64,000 nucleotides of DNA from NCBI GenBank assembly GCA_033439685.1, contig JAUEDM010000005.1, forward strand, positions 2,976,001 through 3,040,000. The letters are read 5' to 3'. Shown here piece after piece: positions 33,171 through 46,000 of this stretch (the first letter of the stretch is position 1; each line of letters begins with the position of its first letter). The stretch is from Apodospora peruviana (taxonomy: Eukaryota; Ascomycota; Sordariomycetes; Sordariales; Lasiosphaeriaceae). The notes under the pieces were generated by a model. The model was not told the origin of the DNA. It saw nothing but the letters and a program-made list of their open reading frames with translations, and did no database searches. Position numbers and translations under genes: made by a program.

Positions 33171-35621
33171 CACAGTCTATTCCTGTTTAAATAAAGATTT
33201 GAGACAGGTTTCTGTTTCTTTGTCAGCGTCGTCAAATAATACCCTAATCAGAGCAAGCCAAGTCATGGTTATTGGCGGACAGTGTTCTACTCCGATCTTC
33301 TGCTACCTTGATCATGACGGTTAACAACTTGTGTTGATGTATTCAGAATTGCTATCTATTTCTGTAGTAACATGAAGATTGTAACCTCAATGCATGCATG
33401 ACCAACATTAGGGATTATTGCCAGGCTGGAAATGATTAGCTGTTGTTCGTCATTATACGGCGGTCTACGGACGGGCATAACCGCGCGCGCTCATAGCCAT
33501 CTACCCAGTTAATCTTACATGGGTAGGTATATTCTCCTTCTAGAAAGTATACCCCAGAGTGATTACCACAAGGTTGTGGTGGGTTGTGCAGAAAGGGACA
33601 TGCGGTAGGCGTGCGTTCGAGGTCTGGGGGTGATGCATCGGCTAGAGAGGCGTAGCCGGCCAGTCTGGTCCTTACCTCGCCGCCAACGAACAAAGCAACG
33701 CCGCCCTGAACCCGACCCAGACTTCTACGGACAAGGCATAAAACCGCTGATTCAAGTTGGAAGACCGTGTGGTGGCAGCAGCGCGCAAGCTTTGGCCAAC
33801 AACCGCCGCATCATCACGGCCCGAATCCGTGGTCAGTTTTCAACCTTATTGCTCAACTCTTCAAGACGGAAAGCGGCCGCTCTCTTCTCTTCCTTCCCTG
33901 CCTCCGGGCTATGTTCCGCATCTACCATGCCTGCTCTCCGTCAAGCATCCTGTTCGTTGGTCTTGGACGATGATATCTCCTGAATATGCCTGGTCATGAT
34001 CATTTGGTTTGCATCATGCCATGTCACCAACAGCACCATACTTTGACCGTTTGACGCGAGTCTTCCTAGAGCGTTGTGTTCAATCGCTGCTGTGGGTGCT
34101 GTATAAAATTACGCGTACTTTTTACACCGCCAAGAAAGAATTTCTTACGCAAGAGAAGGAGCAACGTTGCCGTACATTTGTCGTGGTCTTTACTAAAGGC
34201 AAGGGCCTGTTTGAAGTTGCATTGCAGCGAATTTGATATACTACTTACTTTTCCCTGACCACTGCTTTTTGTAAGAGAATCAGATCTGAAAAAGGGATAC
34301 GCGGAGTTAAACCTTTAAACGCAAGAGCTATGCTGACGTGACGGCCAAAAGTTCCTAGGTATGGTCTATCACACGTGGAGGGCTAAAGGTCCCCCTACAA
34401 ACACACAAGACGCGATGAACCCGGTGGGTGGGATTCTGATTCAGGGACGAGTGGATATCTTTTCGATCTAATCAGGACAGGGTATCATCGTACCCATATC
34501 GGGTCTATCTCTCCTGCCGGCGTGCGGCGTGGTGATCAGGGATAATTCGGAGTTGGCCGTTGTCCAATGGCGAGTTCCTTTGCTTCGACTCAGGGCAGCT
34601 TCTCTGTTTCTCTTGTTTCTGAAGCAGCCAGACAAGCTTAAGCCGCCTCTTCCTTTTGTTTTCTACCTTACCCGCCTCTCGTGGGGACGCAGGGTCTTGC
34701 GTCCTTTCGTGGGGACGATTGTTTCTAAAGGACCGACAAACATGGGGAGCGTCACGGCACAGTCTCATGTGCTTTCGAGGAATTCCTTGATCAGGTTAGT
34801 CTTGCACACGGCAGAGCAGCTCCTTTCGGCAATCGGGCAACTTTGATACCCGACGAAGTTGTTGGATTCTTTTCTCCATAAAAATCTATCATGCTCACAG
34901 GCTTTCAGTGAGCATATGGAAGTATTTCGATCCTAATAGTCGATACATAGTTATCTTAGTAACTTACTGTGCACGTATGTGAAGGATATGCACCTTTTGA
35001 AGTCTATTTTTGCGGCATGACACAAGGCTGCAACCCAATCAAAAGCCACATATGTATTGAGGCGTTCGTGGGAATACTCGCCTTTTCCTTTCTAGTGTAC
35101 GGATACGCAACGTGTACAGTACACTGCTGCACTGCAGTCTGCACATAGATACCTTAGGTTGCCATTGGGGCTTAATGGGGTCCAAAAGGACGGGAGCGGC
35201 GTTCAAATGCAGTGCAATAGGTGCCACCCCTGGGTCTGTATTAGTGCCATGACTGGATTGGGTGTTGCTCACTGCCCTGTTCGGCCCTTCACAACTTGCA
35301 TGCATTCCAACAGACACAATGCTAAGACATTTTTATGGTTTCCGGAACAGCAACTTGCCTTATCTGAACCCTTGACACGCATTCCCCTTGTCGAATTCTG
35401 CGATTGTTTTGTTCGTCGGACAAGGGGATTGTTAAAGTGGCTTGGCTATGTTCAGACAAAATGGAGACCAACAACGCCCGGTCAACTTCAGTCATCAATG
35501 CTGGCCAACTAACACCGTCCGTCAGGAGTGCCATGTACCAGCACATTAGTCGGCATCGGCAGGCGTTGTATGCCATCTATTAAGCTTTGGGATGAAAAAC
35601 TTAGCAACCAGAACCCCTGGT

Positions 35622-35657
35622 TCCTGTTTAGTACCTGGCTCCTGTTTAGTACCTGGC
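35622..35657. repeat. 18-bp perfect tandem duplication in the GH71 promoter
   Basis: TCCTGTTTAGTACCTGGC occurs twice with no gap (35622-35639 and 35640-35657), about 240 bp before the GH71 ATG. It doubles whatever element the unit contains. Confidence 0.92.
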
Positions 35658-35770
35658 CGCAGGGCTCCTTCCATCCTTCCATCTTGTCCGTGATGGCCTC
35701 TCCGTCGTAATAGTCATGCTTGTAATAGCAGATGTCGGCCTTACAATCCTCTTAGTCTCTATCCAGAAAC

Positions 35771-35778
35771 TATATATG
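35771..35778 (+). promoter_or_regulatory. Probable TATA box of GH71 gene
   Basis: TATATATG about 120 bases before the ATG at 35896. The position suits a fungal core promoter. Confidence 0.5.
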
Positions 35779-35895
35779 GACTGGTAGATACGGTCCTCAA
35801 CTTCATTTTCTTTTCAGAATATCACTCATCACACAATCACTTTCATTCGTTACTCACTGGCTCTGCAATTCCATTCGTTTTTTTTGCTACTCACC

Positions 35896-37790
35896 ATGAA
35901 GTCATTCTTTCAACTGGCCCCCTGGCTTGGGGCGGCCACACTCCTTGCGGGGCTCTTCTCACCAGCAGTTGCGGCTCCTACTGTCGAAACACGATCTCTC
36001 GAGGCGAGAGCTTCTCCCGACAGGCTCGTCTTTGCTCATTTTATGGTAATTCAACACCCCAGCAACATCGCGGTAGATTTACACAGCAGGATGCACTAAC
36101 CAGACTATCTTGTTATCAGATTGGCATTGTAGAGCCCCGAGGCAGAGGGGATTGGGATGAGGACATGAAGCGGGCAAAGGCGGCTGGCATTGATGCTTTT
36201 GCTCTCAACATCGGCCAAGATAAGCACACCGACCGCCAGCTGGACCTAGCCTATAACTCTGCTGCCGACAACGGCATGAAGGTCTTCATCTCTTTCGACT
36301 TCAACATCTGGAAAAAAGACAGCGAGGCGGTTCTCATGGGACAAAAGATCGCCCAGTTCGCAAAGTACCCGGCTCAGCTCAGGGTCGACGGAAAGGTTTT
36401 TGTCTCGACTTTCCAAGGCGATGGTCTTAATGTTCGCGCCATGAGGGACGCGGTCGGTCAGCCCATCTTCTTCGCACCCAACTTCGCCTCCTGGGCCACG
36501 CCATCCTCGAGCGAGCTCGATGCGGCATTCAACTGGGTAGGATGGCTCACCAACGGCTACAACCGGGCGCCGTCCCGCGGGAGTAGCCTGACGGTAGAGG
36601 ATGGCGACCGCACCTACAAGAACTGGTTGGGCGGCAAGCCATACATCGCCCCTGTTTCGCCCTGGTTCTCGACGCACTACGGCACCGAGGTCAGTTACTC
36701 CAAGAATTGGGTCATGCCGGGCGATCTGGTGTGGTTCAACCGCTGGAACGAGATACTCAAGTCGAGCCCGCCGTACCTCGAGATCGTCAGCTGGAACGAT
36801 TACGGCGAATCGCACTATATCGGCCCCCTCTCGTCCAAGCACGATGACGACGGCAATTCCAAGTGGATCAACGACATGCCGCACGACGGCTGGCTCGAGA
36901 TGGCTAAGCCTTTCATCCAGGCCTACCACGACGGCGCCAACTCGGTCAACAACTACATCAAGAAGGACCAGCTCATCTACTGGTACCGCCCGACTCTCAA
37001 GTCGCTCAACTGCGATGCCACCGACACCACCATGGGTTGGGCGGACAACAGCACCGGCAACTACTACAACGGACGGCCCAACGGCTTTGACAGCTTCGAG
37101 GATGCCGTCTTTGTGGTCTCGCTCCTGACGCAGCCCGGCACCGTGACCGTCACATCGGGCGGCAACAACCCCATCACCTACAGTGCCCCGGCCGGTGCCT
37201 TCGCGCAGAAGATCCCCATGGGCGTGGGCCAGCAAAGATTTGACCTCTCGCGCAATGGCCAGTCCGTGTTCAGCGGCACCTCGCTCAAGGACATCTCCAA
37301 CATCTGTCCTTGCGGTCTGTACAACTGGAATGCCTACGTCGGTATGCTGCCCTTCGAGCCGTTCGGCGTCCTCGACAGCACCGCCCTGGGTATGTTCTCC
37401 AAGGGCCTCAAGGTCGACTGCAAGCCCTCGCCCACCCTCGACGGTAGGGGAGGCGCCGCTGCCCCGACCAGCAACCCGCCCACTGGTAACCCGCCTGTTG
37501 ACTCGCCTCCGGGTCCTGCCCCGACCAACTGCAACGGCGGTACCGTCAAGAAGGGCGTCTCGGAGAACTTCAAGGGCCTGTGCGAGGTCTCGTGCGGCTT
37601 GAACTACTGCCCGTCCGATGTGTGCGTCTGCACGTCGACCGGCGCGCCGGCCAACACGCCGTGGGACAAGCCAGCGGGCTGCCCGCTTCCCGGCCTCGGC
37701 GACGGCTACAAGGGACTGTGTTCGTTTGCTTGCGGGCACAACTACTGCCCTCCCACCGCCTGCACGTGGGATAACTGCTCCACGAAGTAG
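35896..37790 (+). CDS. Secreted GH71 alpha-1,3-glucanase (mutanase)
   Basis: Two exons, 35896-36045 and 36120-37790, phase 0; 606 residues. A signal peptide is clear (hydrophobic core to about residue 26, AVA-APTV cleavage), followed by a short spacer with dibasic-like LEAR. The catalytic domain begins RLVFAHFMIGIVEPR and carries the GH71 block SWNDYGESHYIGP at about 274-286. A Pro/Gly/Asn-rich linker (about 495-518) leads to a Cys-rich C-terminus with two related units, each with FKGLC/YKGLC and NYCP, like the CBM24-type modules of fungal mutanases. It should hydrolyse alpha-1,3-glucan, a wall polymer of fungi, for wall remodelling or for attack on other fungi. Third-position GC is high, giving a long false frame on the opposite strand. 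Confidence 0.93.
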
Positions 37791-38428
37791 ATAGGGGCAC
37801 CTATTTCTTCCTGTTTACATTTCTCATTATATGTTTCTCCTTCGTGTACATGTACTCATCGTCCTTTCTGTATACTTTTCACATGGCCCTTCTTCGACCC
37901 TCTTCCTCTCTTTTTACATATGAATCTAAGGCGAGAGGCTATGTTTCCGTGGTTCTGTTTAGAATATTCTTTCATGTATATATCGAGTTAGACTCCAATT
38001 TCAAATTCTCATGCTCTAAGTAACTGTTGGTCTTCCCAACTCTCGTTGGCTTCAACCCCTAACCTAGGTACCTCACCCAATTCTACGACTCTAGTTGTCA
38101 CATACGACCATAGACACTGAAAAATTCGGGATCCCGTCCGCTCTCCCATAGACAAGCCAGTGACCGCCAGACTAGTAGTTGGGTCGGTGACGACCAGCGA
38201 ATCCCTAGTGTTGTATGTTCTTTTTCTTCTTTTTATCCTCCTACTTTATTACACCTCTTGGTAACTACAAGTCTGTATATCACTGGCTCACAATGTTCTT
38301 CCGGCAAGGCATCTACTTATTCAAGAGTCACAGAATCGAACGGTTGTATTTTTATTTACAGAACCCCCCTTTCTTCTTGGTCATCCGACTTAATCCCCCC
38401 GTATAATCGGTCTCAAGACCAAGACAGA
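37791..38428. other. Convergent 3' region
   Basis: Between the GH71 stop (+) and the DUF8021 stop (-). T-rich tracts suit untranslated regions and polyadenylation of both genes; nothing else seen. Confidence 0.5.
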
Positions 38429-39289
38429 TCACAACCGACAGGTCTTGCCCCCACACTCCGTCATGGTATGTACATACCTCAACTTCCCGCCCTCGAGTCT
38501 AAACTCGTGGCTATCCGCCGCGTTCATCATGTGCTCCCAAATGCACAGGATATTCACAGACCCCATGGTCTCATCAACCACGTACCGGCGGTGCGTGTTG
38601 GGCGCCTGGTTATGGTTCGACGGGATCCCGGCCTTGCACGAGTCGTCCGGCCGTCCTTTACCCGTGTACGCCGACCCTTCAAGTCTCGTGCACGGCGTGC
38701 CCCAGGGCACCTTGTCGGAAGCCTTGGCATCGTTCCACATATCCATATAAGCATCACCAGCGGCCTGGATGGCGGCACGGCTGTCGCGCTTGTCTTCGGG
38801 GATGGGATCCCACTTCTCCTGCTTGACGAAGTCGAGCGTCTTCTTGGCGTCGAACAGCCACGAGCCGGTGGTGGACGCGACCGAGTCGATCAGCGTGATC
38901 TTGAGGGCCGCGTCGTGGCGGAGCTGCGTGCCGATGACGTACGGGCTGGCCGCGTCGGCGATGACGAGCTCGGTGAAGGTCGCGCAGGCGGTCGTGTCGA
39001 CGATGGTGCGCCGGTTGTCAATCTTGAGTGCCTTGCTGAGCACGCCCTTTGCCACGTCGATGACCTTGTTGTTCTCCTCGTATGTCCAGTTGCTGGCCAG
39101 CACCTTGCTGAGCGCGTCGAGCTTGCCTGCCGTCTGTGCGGCCACGTAGGCGTCGGCTACCGCGATCAGATCTGCTCGACTGCAGTTTGCTGCCGCCTTG
39201 GTGACCGCGACAGGTGACGCAAAGACGCCGTGCGCCGTGACGGTGAGGCCAAGCGCTGCGTACGCGCGCCAGTTATCGAATGCCACCAT
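38429..39289 (-). CDS. Secreted DUF8021-like protein of unknown function
   Basis: Single exon, 286 residues, ATG at 39289. The N-terminus (about residues 9-25, hydrophobic, ending in VFASPV) looks like a signal peptide. The mature part starts NCSRADLIAVADAYVAAQTA and runs through NWTYEEN, then a C-terminal half with HRRYVVDETMGSVN and IWEHMM, ending in ECGGKTCRL. Similar proteins are widespread in filamentous fungi and carry the DUF8021 domain, whose fold may be NTF2/SnoaL-like. Enzymatic activity is not known. A few cysteines (NCSR, TACAT, TPCTR, DDSCK, ILCIW, TECG, KTCRL) could form disulfides. It is convergent with the GH71 gene; both products are secreted. Confidence 0.78.
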   Translation of the reverse strand: MVAFDNWRAYAALGLTVTAHGVFASPVAVTKAAANCSRADLIAVADAYVAAQTAGKLDALSKVLASNWTYEENNKVIDVAKGVLSKALKIDNRRTIVDTTACATFTELVIADAASPYVIGTQLRHDAALKITLIDSVASTTGSWLFDAKKTLDFVKQEKWDPIPEDKRDSRAAIQAAGDAYMDMWNDAKASDKVPWGTPCTRLEGSAYTGKGRPDDSCKAGIPSNHNQAPNTHRRYVVDETMGSVNILCIWEHMMNAADSHEFRLEGGKLRYVHTMTECGGKTCRL

Positions 39290-40091
39290 GTCGAAGTATA
39301 TCTGCCCTCCGTTGAGTTAACCAACACGTTGGGTATTCAACTAGTCAGGTTAGGACGTAGGTTAAGAATGACTTGGTTTTACAGCTTCTTGATGTAGTAA
39401 ATAGCTGTGAACAACAAACGGTCCCAAGTTCTATCCAGTTCACATCGTCTCGAGCGTGATGGATAACAACATCCCGAGAGCCTTTAATTATCCACCAACT
39501 CAAGGTGGCCAAGGATTACCAGGTCCATGCAAATCCAATTGCCGCAGCTAAGGAGGGTAATGTGTAATTAAGCCGCGAGACTCTAAATTCATACGCTCTC
39601 GATTCCAGGGGCGGCAAAATACGATCCCCGCGCGCCATGGCTTTCACGGAGGCAGTCGGCAGATTCCTCGTCACCCGCCGAGCATGTACCCATCATTGAC
39701 AAGGAGTCTAGACCACGGGGTACGGACTTGTGTCGTGCGCTCGGGTTCAGGCTGTCAAAGAGACACGTCAAGACATGTCCATTTTCAGTATAGAGTATCG
39801 CATTAGCCACTACAAAGTCTAGGTTCGAGACAAAACCACAATACGACATTATGCGTACCAGCAAATGAGATCTGCTGATATAAACTCAAATATAATACTA
39901 CAAGAATACACAAGAAAGTCACAATGTAACCTTCAAACCCAAGCCCTTCCTTCAGATGCAACGCCCGTCGTGATGAGACAATCGCACAAGATTAGAACAA
40001 ACAGAAAAGACCGTAAAATAACTACACCGCCCAGCAGACCACGCCGTCCCGTCCGCCATCCGTTGCGGTCTCATCAACCCTTCAAGTTGTA
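39290..40091. other. Intergenic, DUF8021 promoter and TOR 3' flank
   Basis: No supported gene. The left end is upstream of the DUF8021 gene; the right end is the 3' flank of TOR. Confidence 0.5.
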
Positions 40092-43000
40092 TCACCAGAA
40101 ACTGCACCAGCCTATGTAATGCTGGCACAGATTTTCCAACTTGGTGGCCTCAATAATCAGCTTATTAACCTGATCCGTAACATTGAGCTCGTCCTCTGGC
40201 TTAAAGTCGCGACCTGTGAGCTTCTGCTGAACTCGGTCAAGTACTTCCACCGCCCGTGCGTTCTGAACTTCAGCCATATCCTGGGGTCCGTTGCCGTTAA
40301 CACTGCTACCCAGCCCTGGCGGCGCAACTGAAGAGTTCGTGCGTGCCCGGTTGCGAGCTCCTGGAGGAGCGCCACCAAGCGGCATCTCTGCAGCCTGAGC
40401 CGCCAGGAATTCCGTCGGAGCCACCGATGATTCGAGAATCGAAGGGCGACGAGCGCGTGGTGCTTGAGGTACCGCAATTTCTTGCTCGCGCTCCGAGTTG
40501 AAGTTAGGCCCTGGTGGACTGGCCGGATTTGTGAGACGCCAGGTGAGCAATGGGTCGTGGATGAACTAAAGGGTAACGGTTAGCTATAGCATGCCAAGTG
40601 GGAGTTAACGAGTTACTCACAGCCTCAAGAACTGCCATCACGCTCTCTTTGTTGTCGCGCAGAACCCTCATCACGTGCTCACATGTAGTGCGGAAGCTAC
40701 CCTCGATGTTACTAACTTCCATGGCATACGTGAGCATACGTGTGAGCCTGAAGGGCACCCTCTCGGGGTACTTCTCGCGTTTCATCGCCACCTCAAAGCA
40801 GTCGCCGAAGTCAATGTGAATGATCTTGCCTGTGATGCGATCGAGCATCAAGTTGCTGGGATGGCGATCACCCAGCCCAAGAATGTAGCCCACCATTGAC
40901 ATCACGCCCAGGGAGCGCGTGTAGTTTGTTCTCCGATCTAGCCATGCCTCAGAGCTCTTGCTCTTCAGCCACAGCACCCGATAGAGGTCTTGCCCTGTGG
41001 TATTGTCTAATGCATAGCCAAACACCTCGACCTTCTGCATGAGAGTGAGGTTGTCATAGTCTGGTGCCATTTGAAGCATAATCCGATGCTCGATATTGAG
41101 CAGGATCTTCCTCGACTCTCTGTACTCGCGAATGAGTTGGTGCACCGTATCACTGTTTGGCACCCAGCCAAGAAGTCCTGAATTCTGCGACAGTGGAATT
41201 GCTGGGTACCGTTGGATATTGAGATGGCGCTTGTAAGACTCAGAGTCATTTGCCAGCAGAGTATTGCAAAGACCAAAAAGCTGCATGACACGTTCATCCT
41301 GGCGAATGTCCTCGTGGCCCTTGAGAAGGAATGTGTACGTTTTGCCGTCACTCCCCACAATGGCGAGCTTCCGCGGGCGTTGCTTAGAGCTGATGACACT
41401 GAACGTGACATCGAATGACATGATCCTAACCACCTCCTGGCCACTGCGATACGTGCCAGGTACGGCGAGCTCGAGGTCTTTGGCGCCCAGCAAGTTCGGT
41501 GAGCAGTACGTCAGCTCTAGCGAAGTCATCTGGGGCAACTGCCGACTGATACGGCGGAATACTTGGTAGTAAAGATCCCACGCTTGGTTCAGGTCATTCA
41601 CATCTTGGCTCTCTTGGTACTGTCGGCACCATTCGCGAGCCTCGCTCAAATCTCTTCCGAATGTTTGGGCAAAAGAGACCTCCCGTAGCGTTTCCGGCCC
41701 ACGCTCGAGCTGATTATGCAGGGGCTCCAGAGTTGCGAACATGCCCTCGATGTTGTGATCCCCAAAGTAGAGTCGCGAAGCCTCTTCGAGACCCTCGTGC
41801 CAGAGCTCGTGCCACAAGACCGCCACTCGAATGAGCTCCTGGCTCACAATCTCAGCTTGCTCGACAAGCCTGGAGCTATGCTGACGCATGCTGTCCATGA
41901 TCTGCGTAGCCGAGCGCACTCGTCTGGTGTTGTGCCAAGACTTCATCGCCACTGTCAAAGGATAGACCAGCGCCTGCGGATGTGCACGCCCAACATCTGC
42001 CAAGAGGTTATGTATTGACTGCTGAACCCGTCTGTTGGGCTGGTTGATACGTGCAATCAACTGCGGAATAACTTCGAGCCACGTATCGACACTGACACGT
42101 GTGAAGCCCTCCGTGACGGCGATATTGACCTCAGTGTGGCCGCCGTGAGTTAACCAAAGCGTCAGTAGCCGTAGCGTGTCCTGCAAAGAGCTGCCAGAAG
42201 AGAGCGCAATGGATTCGAAAAATCCGCGGACAGCTGGGACTACATGTTGCACGATCATCCCATGTTCGCCCCGGTTATCCTGAGCACTTAGCGCCTGCAC
42301 GACTTCAAAATTGGCCAGGGCCCATGCGTGCCATGCTTTGTACCATTTAGGATGATAATGGGTAGCTTTTGAATAGCAGCTGAGGACATCCTGCCGTTGT
42401 GTGTGCTGCCAGTCGTTCTTATTCAGCATTACCATCCACTCGCCTTGACGGAGATAGCATTTGGCAAGTAGGACAGTCTGCTCGATCCAATGTCTCTGCG
42501 CATGCGGGTTCAACATCGGGTGGTTCTCGTCGAAGTCAGGGAATCCATTTTGGTTTGGACCCTCCAGACCATTCGGCACCTGTGCATTGAGATGCATCCG
42601 GGAGTTCTCCACACGGTGGGCGGTCTCGTTGGTGAACTTGCGAAGGCAGTAGAGGGTCTTTTCGGCTATGCGGAGTTCCGGTTGCTGCCTGACTGGGATC
42701 TGCTGACCAATGTCCCATTGGAACTTCAGGACTGCGTACAGGATTGGAGATGGGATCCTGTTAGCGCCGGGGCTGTTCTGCCGGTCAGTCCAGTAAGGGA
42801 TAACCGACTCCAACGGCACATCTTCAGATCCGATGAGCAGCTTCAGCGACTTCTCGGCGAGGCCCATCCGCCCGGATTTGCGGCAGAGGTTTGCGAACTT
42901 GGTCCACATGCGCATGTTTTCTATTGGGCTCATGACAAGAGATCTCAGGCGGAGCATTCGTTGCCAAACCTCAACATTGCGTTGGCAGCCTCTCAGACGA

Positions 43001-46000
43001 GTCTCCCAGGTCTTTCGAAGGGTTGCCTGCTTTTCGGGGCCACACTGCTTGTAGACAATGAGCTCCTCCAGCTCCGCCAGCATCTGCACTCGTACAACCT
43101 GCTGATAGGCACGGTTGTATGATTCACTAACAAGAGCACTGAGTTCCGTGTCGAGACCCTCTCGAGCTTGCTCGATACAGATCACAGCCTCTCGGAACTG
43201 GTTTCGATGGAGTGCTAGAATGGCGCCGAAGAAAGCTCGATCAGGGGAGAATCGCTTCATGGACTGGAGGTAGTTGTCCATTTGGTCCCACTTTCCAAGA
43301 CCCCAAGCAGCCGTGGTTGCTAATGGCGCGATTCGTCGTTGGATTTCCGGTCCAGAGTTGGCCCATGTCTGGCCGGCGAGTGTGGCGAGTGAGTCGTATT
43401 CGCCAAGGGCGTGGAAGCAGCGCATTTTGCCCATGACAATGTCGACAGGCACCGGCTGATCCTCGGGAAGTTCCTTTTCCCGTTGCATGTAGAAATTTAG
43501 AGCCTCGTCCCAACGTTCCAGCTTTTCGAACCAGCTCTCTCGCAGTTGAATGCCATCCTTATAAGCCTTAACCTTGCGAAGGATGCCGATGGCGGCGTCA
43601 GACTGTTGTAACTGGTTGTTAATAACAATGAGCGCCTCGACAGCACCGCTATTGTGGTCTTGTAGAAACTCGAGTTCCTTGTAGTGCAGTGCCTTGGCGT
43701 AAGCATGACACCTTGCAGCTTCACGGCCGAGCACACGAATATCAATGGGAAGCGCTTTGTCATCATGCTCCATGAACTCGGCAAGGTTGAGAAGCTGTCC
43801 GAGCAAATCAGGCGGGACATTTTCGGACTTGATCGTATTTTCGATGTTTGTGATAAGCTCCTCCTGTGAATAAGTTAGTCATGCAGTCCCCTGGTGATTT
43901 GCTGTCGCTCTATTATCATACTTGGAATTGCTCGTATAGTTCGCTCCAGCAGGAAACGAATGCTGAGTTGAAGAGTTCGCGCGCCAAAGGCTGGTAGTTG
44001 CTTGCCAAGCTCGCGCAGGCTCGCAGGGAGTGGTTAGGTGACTCTGTGAGCAGAGTCGTGCTAAATTTGCGAAACCACTCATGCCAGTCGTCCTTGGTAG
44101 ACTTTCCCTTGGTCTCCCATGCTTGCTTGAGATGCATGGGGTTCAGGTCCAGTTTCTTTGGGGGGTTGTTCTCAGAGGGATGTGGCTCAACCGGACTATC
44201 CTCGAACCGAGGGGCGAGATTCTGAGGCAAAGCCTCGCCCTTCTTCAACTTCTCCACCGCTTTATCGTAGTTTGAGTGTTGTATGGCATATATAGAGATC
44301 GCTTTATCGACAGTGTGCTCAAAATGCAGGTAGTCTCGTCCCAGTTGTAGCATGAGCGCACAGAGAGTGTCCAGCGCAGCCACCCGCAGGCTAGGTTCGC
44401 CACTGGCAAGAACACGGGTGAGAGAGAGGATAATCTTAGACGCGTAATCGTTCAGGTTCACCATGCTGGACAATTTGCCGACCGTCTCGATGGCCGATTT
44501 CCGTAGGAAGATGGGTTGTCCGGAGTTGTCAAATATCCGCACCATAACAGGGATTATGAGGTGCATATACTCCTCCCCGCTGGCGCCAAATACTAACAAC
44601 GCATGAAATATCTTTTCGGTTGGTTGTCGCTTCGTAGTGAGATCCTTGTCTAGCACTTGAAGCATAGAAGGAAGCAAGCCAGCTAGATATATCTTGAACT
44701 CACCCTCGAGGGAACGAGCAATAGATTCGATCAGGGCCAGGATGGTTGTTTGCAGATTGACCGACATGTGCCAGTACTCCTGCAAGACCTCGATGATGTC
44801 CGGAAGGTAAACCCGAATGTGTTGTCGCACGATAGCGACAAGTCGGCTTAGGTGGTTGAAGTAAAACTCGAGTCGGGCTGGACTTGAGGCACGGATGACC
44901 GAAATAAATGCCGGAACCACCCGATCGAGAAACTGAACACACTTCAAACCCAACGTGATGAAGATACTCATGATAGCATCGACGACGTTGCCATGCCACT
45001 GAACCAGAGACTGGTCTTTCAGGATTTGAAGCAAACTGTTAATCACAACCGTGGGGTAATACTCCTCCTGCGATGGGGTGAGACCTCCCATCATCAAAGA
45101 CACGTCCGTTTGCTGCGTGGTTTCGGGTCGGCGCTGGGCTTGGGGTGCTCGTCCTTCCACTTGCTGCATCTGTTTGTTAGTAGTTGTTTGTAACGAGTGG
45201 TTTAGGTGGTTGCTAGGATATGAAAACACTTGGCTGAACTCTGCCACATCCTCTTCGTCATCGGAATCTTCCACATCTGGGTAATAGCCAGATAGATGGC
45301 AGAAATGAGGGAATTGACCAGAAAGAGAAATGTGGGCTTTGTGTACCTGGTATTTGTACGGATCCAGTGCACCAAGAATGCCCATCAGCTTGATGGTCTC
45401 CTGTCGCAGCGGCCCATGTTGGGCCTCGCCCCTGATGATGGACTGTAATATTTCGAGTAGTTCGGGATATTCGATATACGGAGTCACGACGTAACCGGCA
45501 TTGCTCGAAAGCTGGCCAAGAGTGCGAAGAGCAGCTTCCCGCTTCACTGGGGCACTCTGATCTTGTAAGGCGTCGATGATAATCGGCATGAGAGTGTCCT
45601 TATAATTAAGCATATCCTCCCCACCAACGGTGCAAAGCTCGCCGATGGCCTGGAGAACAGTTGCAGCGACAGAAGGTGTTGGGTCGCGTGCCTTGGGGAG
45701 AAGGACTTCAATGATGGAACTGACGTAGGGTTTGACCAGGTCCTGGGCATGTTGGGTGAGCAGACTCAGCAACTTGGAGCTCTCCTCCTTGCTCCTCGCA
45801 ACATCAGTATACTCCAACTCTGTTAACATCTGGATGATCGTCTTGCGCAACTGAGGAATGACATATGCAGGATTGTGACGAGCCAAGCGACCAATAATGG
45901 AGACGGCTACTTCTCTGATGGAGAAGACCTCGTCATGGAGGGCAAAGAACAAAGTGCGGATGTTTTCGGCCTTGGCAAGGTGCTGGTCGAATCGTTCGTC

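Larger units (their letters stand above)
33171..35895. other. Intergenic, ABC transporter to GH71
   Basis: 2.7 kb without a recognisable gene. It contains an 18-bp tandem duplication (35622-35657) and a TATA-like sequence at 35771 close to the GH71 start. No transposon remnant was recognised. Confidence 0.5.

Noticed and set aside
36246..37739. 497-residue open frame on the minus strand opposite the mutanase
   Set aside because: It is the antisense shadow of the GC-rich GH71 codons: Arg/Val/Gly-heavy text with no domain, while the plus strand has a complete enzyme with a signal peptide.
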